NCBI RefSeq assembly: GCF_009720145.1
Contig: NZ_CP046253.1
Location: forward strand, 186,001-250,000
Origin: Sphingobium sp. CAP-1
Lineage (GTDB): Bacteria > Pseudomonadota > Alphaproteobacteria > Sphingomonadales > Sphingomonadaceae
DNA: 64,000 bases
Reading direction: 5' to 3'
Part shown: in pieces, positions 51,541 through 60,216 of the stretch
Numbering within the stretch: position 1 is the stretch's first letter
Layout: every line of letters begins with the position of its first letter
Translations under genes and position numbers: made by a program
The notes under the pieces: generated by a model
Told to the model about the DNA's origin: nothing
The model's input: only the letters and a program-made list of their open reading frames with translations
Database searches by the model: none

Positions 51541-52467
51541 GTGAGGATCACATTACGCCAGATCGCCGTGTTCGAAGCGGTTGCCCGCACCGGCAGCATC
51601 GCCGGCGCCGCTGACGAGATTGGCATCAGCCCGTCAGCGGCCAGCATGTCCCTGAAGGAACTGGAAACCCATCTGGGCATCAGCCTGTTCACGCGGGCGC
51701 GGCGGCGGCTTGCCTTGTCGGATCGGGGGCGGCCCATGCTGGAAATGGCGCGCGACATATTGGTGCGGGTCACGGACATGGAAGCGCTGTCCATGCCGGA
51801 GGAGCTACGCGGGCGGTTACGTCTCGGTGCGGCGGCACCGGCAGGCAATTATGTGCTGCCGCGCCTGTGCGCGGAATTTATGCGCCGCCATCCGCAGGTG
51901 CGGATCGATCTGAAAATCCTGCCATCGCAGGACGTGATGGAGGGGGTCAGGCAAATGGCGCTCGACATTGGATTTGTCGGGTCGCCGGTCAATTCCAGCT
52001 ATCTGGATGCGCGTCCGTGGTTGCGTGATGCTCTGGTTGTCTGTGCAGCGCCGGACAGTCCGCAAGCGCAGGGCGGAACCGTGCATCTGGCCGATCTGGC
52101 CCATGAAGGATGGGTGCTGGAAAAGACGCTGTCGAGCGAGCGTATATCCTTCACCGTCGAGGCGCTGAAATATATCAACTCGCTCAACATCCTGCTGGAA
52201 ACCGACAGCGTGGAGGCGGTCAAGCGGGCCGTTGCCCACGGCGCGGGGCTGACATGCCTGTCCCGCCTGTCCGTGGAAGAAGAGATTGCGCGCGGCGAAC
52301 TTGTGGTGCTGGATGTGCCGGAACTGCGCTTCACGCGCGTTTTCAGCCTCGTCAGCCGCCGCGATACGCAGCAGACTCATGCCTGTCAGGCGTTTCAGCG
52401 CTTTGCCATGCGGATGGTTGCGCACAATGACAGGGCAGAAAATCTGCAAGATCATCAGTTTTGTTGA
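51541..52467 (+). CDS. LysR-family transcriptional regulator
   Basis: 308 aa from GTG 51541 (VRITLRQIAVFEAVARTGSI), which places the helix-turn-helix at residues 1-60 (AADEIGISPSAASMSLKELE). The effector domain begins about residue 90 (GRLRLGAAAPAGNYVLPRLC) and has the two-lobe periplasmic-binding pattern. The start has little ribosome-binding sequence and may rely on readthrough from the SRPBCC gene. It precedes the acyl-CoA operon at 52547 by 79 bases in the same direction and is its likely regulator. Confidence 0.85.
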   Translation: MRITLRQIAVFEAVARTGSIAGAADEIGISPSAASMSLKELETHLGISLFTRARRRLALSDRGRPMLEMARDILVRVTDMEALSMPEELRGRLRLGAAAPAGNYVLPRLCAEFMRRHPQVRIDLKILPSQDVMEGVRQMALDIGFVGSPVNSSYLDARPWLRDALVVCAAPDSPQAQGGTVHLADLAHEGWVLEKTLSSERISFTVEALKYINSLNILLETDSVEAVKRAVAHGAGLTCLSRLSVEEEIARGELVVLDVPELRFTRVFSLVSRRDTQQTHACQAFQRFAMRMVAHNDRAENLQDHQFC

Positions 52468-52546
52468 AGATGACCTTCTGTATTTTGAAATTTATCTGAT
52501 GATCGACTGCGCCTAACCAGACGGCAAGACCGGATGGGAGAGCGAT

Positions 52547-53539
52547 GTGAAGGCGATTATCTGCGAATCTTTCGCGCCGGTGCAGCATCTGAAATATGGC
52601 GTGTTTCCTGCGCCTGAACCCGGCCCCGGAGAAGTGTTGATCCAGGTCGCGGCCGCAGGCGTCAACTATCCCGATGTGCTGATCGTCCAGGGCAAATATC
52701 AGACCCGGCCCGCACTCCCCTTCGTCCCCGGCAGCGAGGCCGCAGGGCGCATTGCCGCCCTTGGTGCTGGTGTGGAGGGTTTCGCCATCGGCGACCGGGT
52801 CATCGCCTTCACCGGCAGCGGTGCCTTTGCCGAGCAGGTGCGTGTCCCAGCCACTCAGGTCTGGCCGGTGCCGGACGGTGTCGATCTGGAAGTCGCGGCG
52901 GGCATCGCCATCACCTATGGCACATCCTATCATGCGTTAAAGGACCGGGCTGCGTTGAAACCGGGCGAGACGCTGCTGGTGCTGGGCGCCGGCGGGGGCG
53001 TGGGTCTGACCGCTGTGGAACTGGGCAAGCATATGGGCGCGCGCGTCATCGCCGCTGCCTCCAGCCCCGAAAAGCTGGCGCTGGCGAAAGCGCAGGGCGC
53101 CGACGAACTGATCGACTATGCGCAGGAGGATTTGCGCGAACGGATCAGGGCGCTGACGGACGGCAAGGGCGTCGATATCGTCTATGATCCGGTTGGCGGG
53201 CCGATGAACCTGACGGCGGTCAAGAGTCTCGCCTGGGGCGGCCGTTTGCTGGTCATCGGCTTTGCGGGCGGAGACATCCCTGCGATCCCCGCCAATCTGT
53301 TGCTGCTGAAAAGTGCGTCGGCCGTCGGCGTCCTCTGGGGCAACAGCGTCCGCGCCGATCCCGTCACGCAGGGCCGCAATATGCGTCAGTTGCTCGCCTG
53401 GCTGGCGGACGGCGTCTTGCGGCCCATCATCGATACTCGTTTTGCCCTGCCCGATGCCGTGGCGGCGCTCCAGCATCTCGAAAGGCGCAAGGTGAAGGGG
53501 AAGGTGCTTCTGACCCTCGCCGCGCGTGAAAAGGAATGA
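52547..53539 (+). CDS. NADPH:quinone oxidoreductase-like MDR protein
   Basis: 330 aa zinc-free medium-chain dehydrogenase from GTG 52547. AGVNYPDVLIVQGKYQTRPA and PGSEAAGRIAALG are quinone-oxidoreductase signatures; the cofactor motif is VLGAGGGVGLTAVELGK (about residues 145-161), with no catalytic-zinc Cys/His pair. It reduces quinones, enals or enoyl thioesters with NADPH. First gene of an operon in which all later start codons overlap or nearly touch the preceding stop. Confidence 0.85.
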   Translation: MKAIICESFAPVQHLKYGVFPAPEPGPGEVLIQVAAAGVNYPDVLIVQGKYQTRPALPFVPGSEAAGRIAALGAGVEGFAIGDRVIAFTGSGAFAEQVRVPATQVWPVPDGVDLEVAAGIAITYGTSYHALKDRAALKPGETLLVLGAGGGVGLTAVELGKHMGARVIAAASSPEKLALAKAQGADELIDYAQEDLRERIRALTDGKGVDIVYDPVGGPMNLTAVKSLAWGGRLLVIGFAGGDIPAIPANLLLLKSASAVGVLWGNSVRADPVTQGRNMRQLLAWLADGVLRPIIDTRFALPDAVAALQHLERRKVKGKVLLTLAAREKE

Positions 53540-53544
53540 CAACC

Positions 53545-55629
53545 ATGTCCGACACCGTCCGTTTCCAAGTGCATGGCGCCATTGCGGAAGCGCTGATCGA
53601 CAATCCGCCCGTCAACGCCACCTCCGCCAGCGTCCGGCAAGGCCTTGCCGAGGCGATCCGCCAGACCGAAAGCGATCCGAGGCTCGCTGCCCTCATCATC
53701 CGCTGCGAGGGCAAGACCTTCATCGCGGGCGCGGACATCAAGGAATTTGGTAAGCCCATGGCTGATCCGGGCTTGCCTGAAGTCATGGCCATGATGGACC
53801 GCGCGACGAAGCCGATCATCGCGGCGGTCCACGGCACGGTGCTGGGCGGCGGGTTCGAGGTGGCGCTGGCCTGTCATTACCGCATCGCCGCGCCGGGCAC
53901 GAAATTCGGTTTTCCTGAAGTCAGGCTCGGCCTGATGCCCGGCGGAGGCGGCACCCAGAGGACGCCACGCCTCGCGGGGCTTGCCGCGGCGATCAAGCTG
54001 GTCACCGAAGGCAATCAGATCGGCACGGACGATGCCTTGCAAATGAAGCTGATCGATATCGTCGCGACGGGCGGCGATCTTGCGGCTGAGGCGCGGGCCT
54101 TTGCTGAAGCGCTGGTGGCGCAGGGCAAAGGACCGCGCAGCGCCTCCACCCTGCCCATGCCCGCCGATGATCCGGTGCTATTCGAAGAAGCCAGCAAGAC
54201 CGTCGCGAAGAAGATGCGCGGGCAGACCGCGCCGCTGCGGGCGCTGGCGGCCGTGCGCCTTGGCTATGAATTGCCCTTTGACGAAGCGGTTCGCCAAGAA
54301 CTGGCGATCTTCCGCGAATGTATGTCCGGGCCGCAGTCCAGGGCGTTGCGCCACATCTTCGCGGCCGAGCGCGAAGTGGCACGTATTCCTGGGGCCGCCG
54401 CCGACATGCCGGTACGCCGCGTGGAACGTGTCGGTGTCATCGGGCTTGGCGTTATGGGGCGTGGTATCGTCATGGCGCTAGTCAGTGCGGGCCTGCCGGT
54501 GATCGCTGTCGGACTGGATCAGGGGCATGTCGATGCGGCGATGAAGGCGATCCTGAAAATATGGTCCTCTTCGGTCGCCAAAGGCAGCCTGTCACAGGAG
54601 GCGATGGATAAGCGGCTGGCGCTGATCACCACCAGCGACGATCCCCGCGACCTGTCCGTCACGCAACTGGTGATCGAAGCGGTGACAGAGGATCTGGAAA
54701 CCAAGAAAGCCGTGTTTGCTACACTGGGTCAGGTGACGCCGTCCGGCACCATCCTCGCCTCCAACACCAGCTTCCTCAATATCGACACGCTGGCGGAAGC
54801 ATCGGGGCGGCCGGAGGATGCGTGTGGGATGCACTTCTTCAACCCGGCCCATGTGATGCGCCTGCTGGAAAATGTCCGTGCGGCCAAGACCGATCCCGAA
54901 GTCGTGGCGACGATCATGGCGCTCGGCAAGCGGATCGGCAAGCTGTCCGTCCTGTCAGGCGTATGCGATGGTTTCATCGTCAACCGAATGCTGTCCAAAC
55001 GCTCGCGCGAGGGATTTTTCCTGGTGGAGGAGGGAGCCAGTCCTGCCGCCATAGACAAGGTGCTGCTGTCCTACGGCTTTCCCATGGGTCCATTCGCGCT
55101 GGGCGATCTGGCCGGGCTGGACGTGCAGGCCGCAGCGCGCAAGGCCCGCGCCGCCACCGCGACGGATCGCGAATTGCGCGCCGACTTCCCCGAACAGATG
55201 GTCGCCGCCGGGCGGCTTGGGCAAAAGGCCGGGTCAGGCTGGTATCGCTATGACGAAAATCGCAGGGCCAGCCCCAACCCGCTGACCGACGGGATGATCG
55301 CCGCCCATGCGGAACGCCACGGCCTTACCCTGCGCGAGATTGGCGAGGAGGAGATCCGCGAACGCTTGCTCTACGCCATGGTGAATGAAGGCGCGAAGCT
55401 GTTGAGCGAAGGCATCGTGCCCCGCCCGCACGAGATCGATGTTGCGCTGGTCAACGGCCTTGGCTGGCCTGCTTATACGGGCGGTCCCATGCATTGGGCC
55501 GATCAGGTCGGTCTGGGCAAGGTTCTGGCGACGATCGAGAAGCTCCGCGCCGAACAGGGCGACGCCTATTGGACGCCCGCGCCGCTGCTCGTCCAATATG
55601 TGCGCGAGGGCAGGGGCTTCTACGCATGA
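53545..55629 (+). CDS. FadB-like bifunctional enoyl-CoA hydratase/3-hydroxyacyl-CoA dehydrogenase
   Basis: 694 aa. Residues 1-190 or so are a crotonase fold with the oxyanion segments FIAGADIKEFG and HGTVLGGGFEVALACHYRIA, and the two catalytic Glu positions in GGFEVAL and GFPEVRLGLMPGGGG. The 3HCDH Rossmann motif GLGVMGRGI starts near residue 300; the catalytic His is in GMHFFNPAHVMRLLE, and two 3HCDH C-terminal domains follow. I chose the ATG at 53545, ten bases after AAGGA; the ATG at 53536 overlaps the previous stop. It performs hydration and NAD-dependent oxidation of an enoyl-CoA. Confidence 0.9.
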   Translation: MSDTVRFQVHGAIAEALIDNPPVNATSASVRQGLAEAIRQTESDPRLAALIIRCEGKTFIAGADIKEFGKPMADPGLPEVMAMMDRATKPIIAAVHGTVLGGGFEVALACHYRIAAPGTKFGFPEVRLGLMPGGGGTQRTPRLAGLAAAIKLVTEGNQIGTDDALQMKLIDIVATGGDLAAEARAFAEALVAQGKGPRSASTLPMPADDPVLFEEASKTVAKKMRGQTAPLRALAAVRLGYELPFDEAVRQELAIFRECMSGPQSRALRHIFAAEREVARIPGAAADMPVRRVERVGVIGLGVMGRGIVMALVSAGLPVIAVGLDQGHVDAAMKAILKIWSSSVAKGSLSQEAMDKRLALITTSDDPRDLSVTQLVIEAVTEDLETKKAVFATLGQVTPSGTILASNTSFLNIDTLAEASGRPEDACGMHFFNPAHVMRLLENVRAAKTDPEVVATIMALGKRIGKLSVLSGVCDGFIVNRMLSKRSREGFFLVEEGASPAAIDKVLLSYGFPMGPFALGDLAGLDVQAAARKARAATATDRELRADFPEQMVAAGRLGQKAGSGWYRYDENRRASPNPLTDGMIAAHAERHGLTLREIGEEEIRERLLYAMVNEGAKLLSEGIVPRPHEIDVALVNGLGWPAYTGGPMHWADQVGLGKVLATIEKLRAEQGDAYWTPAPLLVQYVREGRGFYA

Positions 55630-56828
55630 GCTATGAGCCCAACGCCAAGACCACGGACCTGCTGGCACGGCTGCGCGTCTTCATGGATGCGCATATCTAT
55701 CCCAATGAGCAAGCCTATTATGAGGAGGTGGCGACCGGCGACCGCTGGGCGCATGTCACCCTTATCGACCGGTTGAAGCCGCTGGCGAAGGAGGCGGGCC
55801 TCTGGAACCTGTTTCTGCCGGAAAGCACGCATGGCGCGGGGCTCACCAACCTCGAATATGCGCCGCTCTGCGAAGAGATGGGCCGCGTCCATTGGTGCCC
55901 CGCGGTGTTCAACTGTGCCGCGCCTGACACCGGCAATATGGAGACGCTGGAGCGCTTCGGGACCGAGGAGCATAAGGCGCGCTGGCTGAAACCCATGCTG
56001 GCGGGCGACATGCGATCCGCCTTCGCCATGACCGAGCCGCAGGTCGCTTCTTCGGACGCGACCAATATCGAAAGCTCCATTCGGCGCGATGGCGATGACT
56101 ATGTCATCAACGGCCGCAAATGGTGGATTTCGGGCATGGGCGAGGCGGATTGCGCGCTCATGATCTTCATGGGCAAGACTGATCCCACGGCGCCCAAGCA
56201 CAAGCAGCAATCGATGATCCTGGTGCCGCGCGACACGCCTGGCATCACCGTGCTGCGGCCTATGACGGTGCTGGGCTATGATGACGCACCCCACGGCCAT
56301 ATGGAAATATTGTTCGAGAATGTCCGCGTGCCTGCATCCAACATGCTGCTGGGCGAAGGGCGCGGGTTCGAGATCGCGCAGGCCCGCCTTGGCCCCGGCC
56401 GCATCCACCATTGCATGCGCATGATCGGCATGGCCGAACGCGCGCTGGAGGCCATGTGCCGCCGGGTGAAGAGCCGCGTCGCCTTCGGCAAGCCGCTCGC
56501 CGAACAGGGCGTCATCATCGAACGCATCGCCAACAGCCGCATCATGATCGATCAGGCGCGCCTACTCACCCTACACGCCGCGCACCGCATGGATACGGTA
56601 GGCAACAAAGTGGCGAAGGCAGAGATCGCCATGATAAAGGTCGCCGCGCCCAACATGGCCTGTCAGGTCATCGACTGGGCGATGCAGGCGCACGGCGCGG
56701 CGGGCGTCAGCCAGGATTTTTTCCTGGCCAGCTATTACGCCCATGCTCGCAAAATCCGCTTCGCCGACGGACCGGACGAAGTCCACCGTCATCAGCTCGG
56801 CCGCCTCGAACTCGCCAAATATGTCTGA
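55626..56828 (+). CDS. Acyl-CoA dehydrogenase, ACAD10/11-like
   Basis: 400 aa, start overlapping the FadB-like stop (ATGA). FAMTEPQVASSDATNIE and YVINGRKWWISGMG are flavin/substrate signatures; YAHARKIRFADGPDEVHRHQ near the end, with Glu in ADGPDEVH, is the form found in ACAD10/11-type enzymes. Adjacent to an APH-type kinase, the same two activities that are fused in human ACAD10/11 and paired in the bacterial lva (levulinate) operon. There they remove a phosphorylated 4-hydroxyl from an acyl-CoA. A like role here is an inference. Confidence 0.88.
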   Translation: MSYEPNAKTTDLLARLRVFMDAHIYPNEQAYYEEVATGDRWAHVTLIDRLKPLAKEAGLWNLFLPESTHGAGLTNLEYAPLCEEMGRVHWCPAVFNCAAPDTGNMETLERFGTEEHKARWLKPMLAGDMRSAFAMTEPQVASSDATNIESSIRRDGDDYVINGRKWWISGMGEADCALMIFMGKTDPTAPKHKQQSMILVPRDTPGITVLRPMTVLGYDDAPHGHMEILFENVRVPASNMLLGEGRGFEIAQARLGPGRIHHCMRMIGMAERALEAMCRRVKSRVAFGKPLAEQGVIIERIANSRIMIDQARLLTLHAAHRMDTVGNKVAKAEIAMIKVAAPNMACQVIDWAMQAHGAAGVSQDFFLASYYAHARKIRFADGPDEVHRHQLGRLELAKYV

Positions 56829-57864
56829 GGTTGGAACGCTGAACGTGACGCGGCTGGCGCCCTGGCTGCGCGGCCATGTGCCGGGCGCGGACGGCGAGAT
56901 CAGCGCGGAAAAATTCGCGGGCGGCCAGTCCAACCCCACCTATCTGCTGTCGGTGGATGGCCAGCCGCGCTTCGTCCTGCGCCGCAAGCCAGATGGTGTG
57001 CTGCTCCCCTCCGCCCATGCCATCGAGCGTGAATATCGCGTAACTTATGCGCTCAGGGACAGCGCCGTCCCTGTCGCCCGCCCGCTCGCCCTGTGCGAGG
57101 ATGCGAGCGTCGTCGGCACGCCCTTTTTCATCATGGACTATGCGAAGGGGCGCAATTTCTGGGATGCGCGCCTGCCCGACCTCAGTCCGGCCGACCGCGC
57201 CGCCGTCTATGACGAGATGAACCGCGTCCTCGCCGCGCTCCATGCGATCGACCCTGCGCAAGTGGGCCTGTCAAACTATGGCAGGCCCGGCAATTATTTC
57301 GCGCGGCAGGCGGCGCGCTGGACGAAGCAATATCGCGCGACGGAGACGCAGCGGATCGAGGCGATGGAGCAGCTTATAGACTGGCTGCCCGCCAATGATC
57401 CGGGGCTGGAGGCCAGCCGCATCGTCCATGGCGACTTTCGCAACGACAATATGATCTTCGCCGACGGCGAGCCCCGCATCATCGCGATACTCGACTGGGA
57501 GCTTTCGACCCTTGGCCATCCGCTCGCCGATCTTGCCCAGCATGTCATGGCCTGGCGGGTGCCCAGGGAGGGTTATCGTGGCCTGTCCGACGCGGATCTG
57601 CCAGCACTCGGCATTCCGTCGGAGGCCGATTATGTCCGCCGCTATGCCGAACGGAGCGGAGTGGGCCAGATCGACCCGGCGCATTGGCGTTACGCGCTGG
57701 CCTTTGCCATGTTCCGTAATGCCGGTATCCGACAGGGCGTCTATCGCCGCGCGCTCGATGGCAACGCGTCGAGCAAGGCTGCCGCTGTCCATGGCGCCCG
57801 CGCGAGCGAGATTGCCGGCCTGGCCTGGCGGATTGCCTGCGGAGAGGAGGACGCCAGACTATGA
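56821..57864 (+). CDS. APH-type phosphotransferase (ACAD10-kinase-like)
   Basis: 347 aa from the ATG at 56821, overlapping the dehydrogenase stop by eight bases. FAGGQSNPTYLLSVDG and FVLRRKPDGVLLPSAHAIER form the nucleotide-binding lobe; the catalytic loop is VHGDFRNDNMIF and the metal-binding motif is AILDWELSTLGHPLAD. This subfamily is found next to, or fused with, acyl-CoA dehydrogenases and phosphorylates hydroxyacyl-CoAs, not antibiotics. The context makes a resistance function improbable. Confidence 0.88.
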   Translation: MSEVGTLNVTRLAPWLRGHVPGADGEISAEKFAGGQSNPTYLLSVDGQPRFVLRRKPDGVLLPSAHAIEREYRVTYALRDSAVPVARPLALCEDASVVGTPFFIMDYAKGRNFWDARLPDLSPADRAAVYDEMNRVLAALHAIDPAQVGLSNYGRPGNYFARQAARWTKQYRATETQRIEAMEQLIDWLPANDPGLEASRIVHGDFRNDNMIFADGEPRIIAILDWELSTLGHPLADLAQHVMAWRVPREGYRGLSDADLPALGIPSEADYVRRYAERSGVGQIDPAHWRYALAFAMFRNAGIRQGVYRRALDGNASSKAAAVHGARASEIAGLAWRIACGEEDARL

Positions 57865-58901
57865 CAGTTCGGATGATCGATGTGGGCGGTTATCGCCTGC
57901 GCGCCGTGGAACAGGGTGTTGGGCCGCTGGTCCTGATGGTCCACGGCTTTCCGGGCCTCGCTTATTCCTGGCGGCATCAGATGGCGCCGTTGGCGAAGGC
58001 GGGCTTTCGCGCGGTCGCCATCGATAGTCTGGGTTATGGCGGCAGCGACAGACCCGCCGGGCAGGATGCCTATACGTCGGAGAGAATGCAGGACTATCTG
58101 CTCGCTGTCCTGAACCATTATGGTGCGGATCGCGCGGTCATCGTTGGACAGGATTTTGGCGCCCAATATGCCTGGAATCTGGCGGTGCGCGCACCGGACA
58201 GGGTGGCCGCCCTGATCGCGACCATTCCCTATGATTATGACCTGGCCGGACGCGCCATGCTGGGCGCCGCGCCGCGCTTGCCAGCAGGTGAACCGGCCCG
58301 GCCTGAAGCGTCCTCACCGGACCGGGCGCCGAGTGAACGCTTCGCCGCCATGGCGCGGGCGCACTTCGTCCATTTCCATTATTTCGGGCAAGTGGGACCG
58401 GCCGAACGGGAACTGGCCGGGCGGGTGCCCGAATTTCTTGCACGCCTGTTCCATGAACTGTCCGCCGGGGGCGACCTCTGGCGCTGGAAAACGATGCCGT
58501 CCGAAGGCAGCGGATATCTGGATGTGTTGCCCGATGCCCCGCCGCTACCCTGGCCGTGGTTGAGCAAAGCGGAATTCGACTTGTTCGTGGCGGGCTATGA
58601 CCATGTCGATCCGATGCTGCGCTTCATTGGCGGCCTTAACAGCTACCGGACCGCCGATGCCAATTGGACGATCGGCAGGGAATGGGCCGACCATGATGTC
58701 GAAACGCCTACCCTGTTCCTCTATGGTCGGGAGGACCCGTCCTTCGGTTTCTTCCCGGATTGGGAAGATCGATTGCGCAAGCGCGTACCCGGCCTGTACG
58801 ATATCGTGGCGTTGCCCGATGCCGGGCATTTTCTGCAACAGGAACAACCTGCGGCCTTTAACCGGGCCATGCTCGACTTTCTGGGGCGGGTGATGGCATG
58901 A
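57861..58901 (+). CDS. Epoxide-hydrolase-like alpha/beta hydrolase
   Basis: 346 aa, start overlapping the kinase stop (ATGA). VHGFPGLAYSWRHQ is the oxyanion motif; the nucleophile elbow is VGQDFGAQYAW with Asp; catalytic His in PDAGHFLQQEQ. The cap region (about residues 140-240) is longer than in the paralogue at 30165-31133, holding a proline/alanine-rich insert (GEPARPEASSPDRAP). It probably opens an epoxide or lactone or cleaves a C-C bond in the CoA-linked part of the pathway. Confidence 0.83.
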   Translation: MTVRMIDVGGYRLRAVEQGVGPLVLMVHGFPGLAYSWRHQMAPLAKAGFRAVAIDSLGYGGSDRPAGQDAYTSERMQDYLLAVLNHYGADRAVIVGQDFGAQYAWNLAVRAPDRVAALIATIPYDYDLAGRAMLGAAPRLPAGEPARPEASSPDRAPSERFAAMARAHFVHFHYFGQVGPAERELAGRVPEFLARLFHELSAGGDLWRWKTMPSEGSGYLDVLPDAPPLPWPWLSKAEFDLFVAGYDHVDPMLRFIGGLNSYRTADANWTIGREWADHDVETPTLFLYGREDPSFGFFPDWEDRLRKRVPGLYDIVALPDAGHFLQQEQPAAFNRAMLDFLGRVMA

Positions 58902-59743
58902 TGGATCGCCCGCGCCTGGCCGGGCATCTGGGCCTCAGCACGCCGCACCGTCCTTTGCTGGCGCATCTGGGCCGCTCGGTCGCTCCGCTCGATCAGGTCG
59001 ATGCGCTGGCCGATCATGGCTTTTGCGGTGTGCAGGACTTGTTTCTGAAACTGCGCCCGGCGCGGGAACAGGAAGCCATGGCCGGGCTTATGGCGCGTCG
59101 GGGGCTGGTCCTGTCCAGCTTCGGCGGCGATCCCATGGACTGGAACAGACCGCTCTGGAGCGCTCAGGATGAAGCAGGGCGCGACATGCTGGCGGGAAAT
59201 GTCATGGCGAGCTGCGCACTTGCGCGGCGTTTCGGCGGGGCTGGCGCCGTGTGTGTCGCCGGCCTTGATCCTGATCGGTCCCGCTCTGTGCAGGTGGCTG
59301 CGATGACCGAAAATCTGAAGCGTCATGGCGAAGCAGCGGCACAGGCGGGGCTAAGCCTGCTGGTCGAACCGATCGCCGAAAACCGCATTCCGGGCCTTCT
59401 GCTCGACCGACTGGAAGATGGACTTGCCATGGTGCGCGCGGTGGCCATGCCTTCCGTGCGGTTGTTGTTTGACATCGGCCATGTCGCCATGATGGGGCGG
59501 GACATTGCGCCTGCGCTTGCAGCCTGCCGGAATGCGATCGGCCTCATTCAGATGGCTGATATTCCCGGCCGGATCGACCCTGGACTGGGGCAGTTGGACT
59601 GGCCTGCGATCCTGCGTCAGATGGCGGCGCAGGATTATGACGGCCTCGTCGAGCTGGAATTTGAGCCGGTGGACGAGACGGCGAATGGAGAGGCGGCCAT
59701 GCTTGCGCGGCTCAGGGCGTTGTTCGATCAGGCGCGGATTTGA
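58898..59743 (+). CDS. Hydroxypyruvate-isomerase-like TIM barrel
   Basis: 281 aa, start overlapping the hydrolase stop. Metal ligands are likely the Glu of LLVEPIAENR, Asp/His of LLFDIGHVAMMG and Glu of GLVELEFEP; GLIQMADIPGRIDPGLGQLD is the signature of the Hyi-like branch. It differs from the other two TIM barrels in the window, which have RL(V/L)PGEG. Last gene of the operon. It may isomerise an aldehyde/ketone end product. Confidence 0.8.
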   Translation: MMDRPRLAGHLGLSTPHRPLLAHLGRSVAPLDQVDALADHGFCGVQDLFLKLRPAREQEAMAGLMARRGLVLSSFGGDPMDWNRPLWSAQDEAGRDMLAGNVMASCALARRFGGAGAVCVAGLDPDRSRSVQVAAMTENLKRHGEAAAQAGLSLLVEPIAENRIPGLLLDRLEDGLAMVRAVAMPSVRLLFDIGHVAMMGRDIAPALAACRNAIGLIQMADIPGRIDPGLGQLDWPAILRQMAAQDYDGLVELEFEPVDETANGEAAMLARLRALFDQARI

Positions 59744-60009
59744 TCCCGATCCCGCTTCATCATGCCCTTGCTGGCGGGACACCGCTCCTCCTATGATTTT
59801 GTGTACGCCCTGACGGCCATATATGGGCGGCGATGCACAACCGTTCGAATCGGGGGCGTCCAGCCCTTGAATCGGAATTTGGTGCTGACGCCCTGACCGG
59901 GTTAATGTCTCAAAATGTTCCTGATGACATGATGGGTTCCAATCCTGCCATGGGCCATCTCTGTACAGGATGATAAAAGGGCGCAACGACCGAAATGGAG
60001 AGCGTGCCA
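59744..60009. other. Intergenic region before the ferredoxin-P450 pair
   Basis: In 266 bases between the TIM-barrel gene and the ferredoxin I see no gene, no clear terminator and no strong promoter pair. GGCGTC and GACGCC half sites (about 59857 and 59890) could pair weakly. The ferredoxin promoter must lie in the right half, which is slightly richer in A and T. Confidence 0.4.
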
Positions 60010-60216
60010 ATGCGAGTTGTCGCCAATCTGAATGTTTGTCAGGGTCATGCGCGATGTGAGGATTTGTGTCCCGAAGTCTTTTCGACAGATCCCATCGAGG
60101 GAAAGGTAGTCATAGACCAGCCGGAATTTCCACCTGAACTGGAAGAAAAGGTACGGATTGCCGTGCGGAATTGCCCGGAAGGGGCTTTGCGCATAGCCAG
60201 AGGAGGAAAGCTGTGA
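60010..60216 (+). CDS. P450-type ferredoxin
   Basis: 68 aa from the ATG at 60010, nine bases after GGAG. LNVCQGHARCEDLCPEVFST and RNCPEGALRI give four cysteines in the order C-x5-C-x3-C...CP, the pattern of small [3Fe-4S] or [4Fe-4S] ferredoxins dedicated to cytochromes P450. The third Cys, just before PEVF, is extra relative to the usual three-cysteine form and could complete a [4Fe-4S] cluster. The stop overlaps the P450 GTG start (GTGA), so the two are coupled. No ferredoxin reductase gene is in the window. Confidence 0.88.
   Translation: MRVVANLNVCQGHARCEDLCPEVFSTDPIEGKVVIDQPEFPPELEEKVRIAVRNCPEGALRIARGGKL

Noticed and set aside
56821..57864. Aminoglycoside resistance by the APH-type gene
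   Set aside because: The sequence has the FAGGQSNPTY and DWE forms of the ACAD-associated kinase group and overlaps an acyl-CoA dehydrogenase gene, so a metabolic kinase is far more likely.
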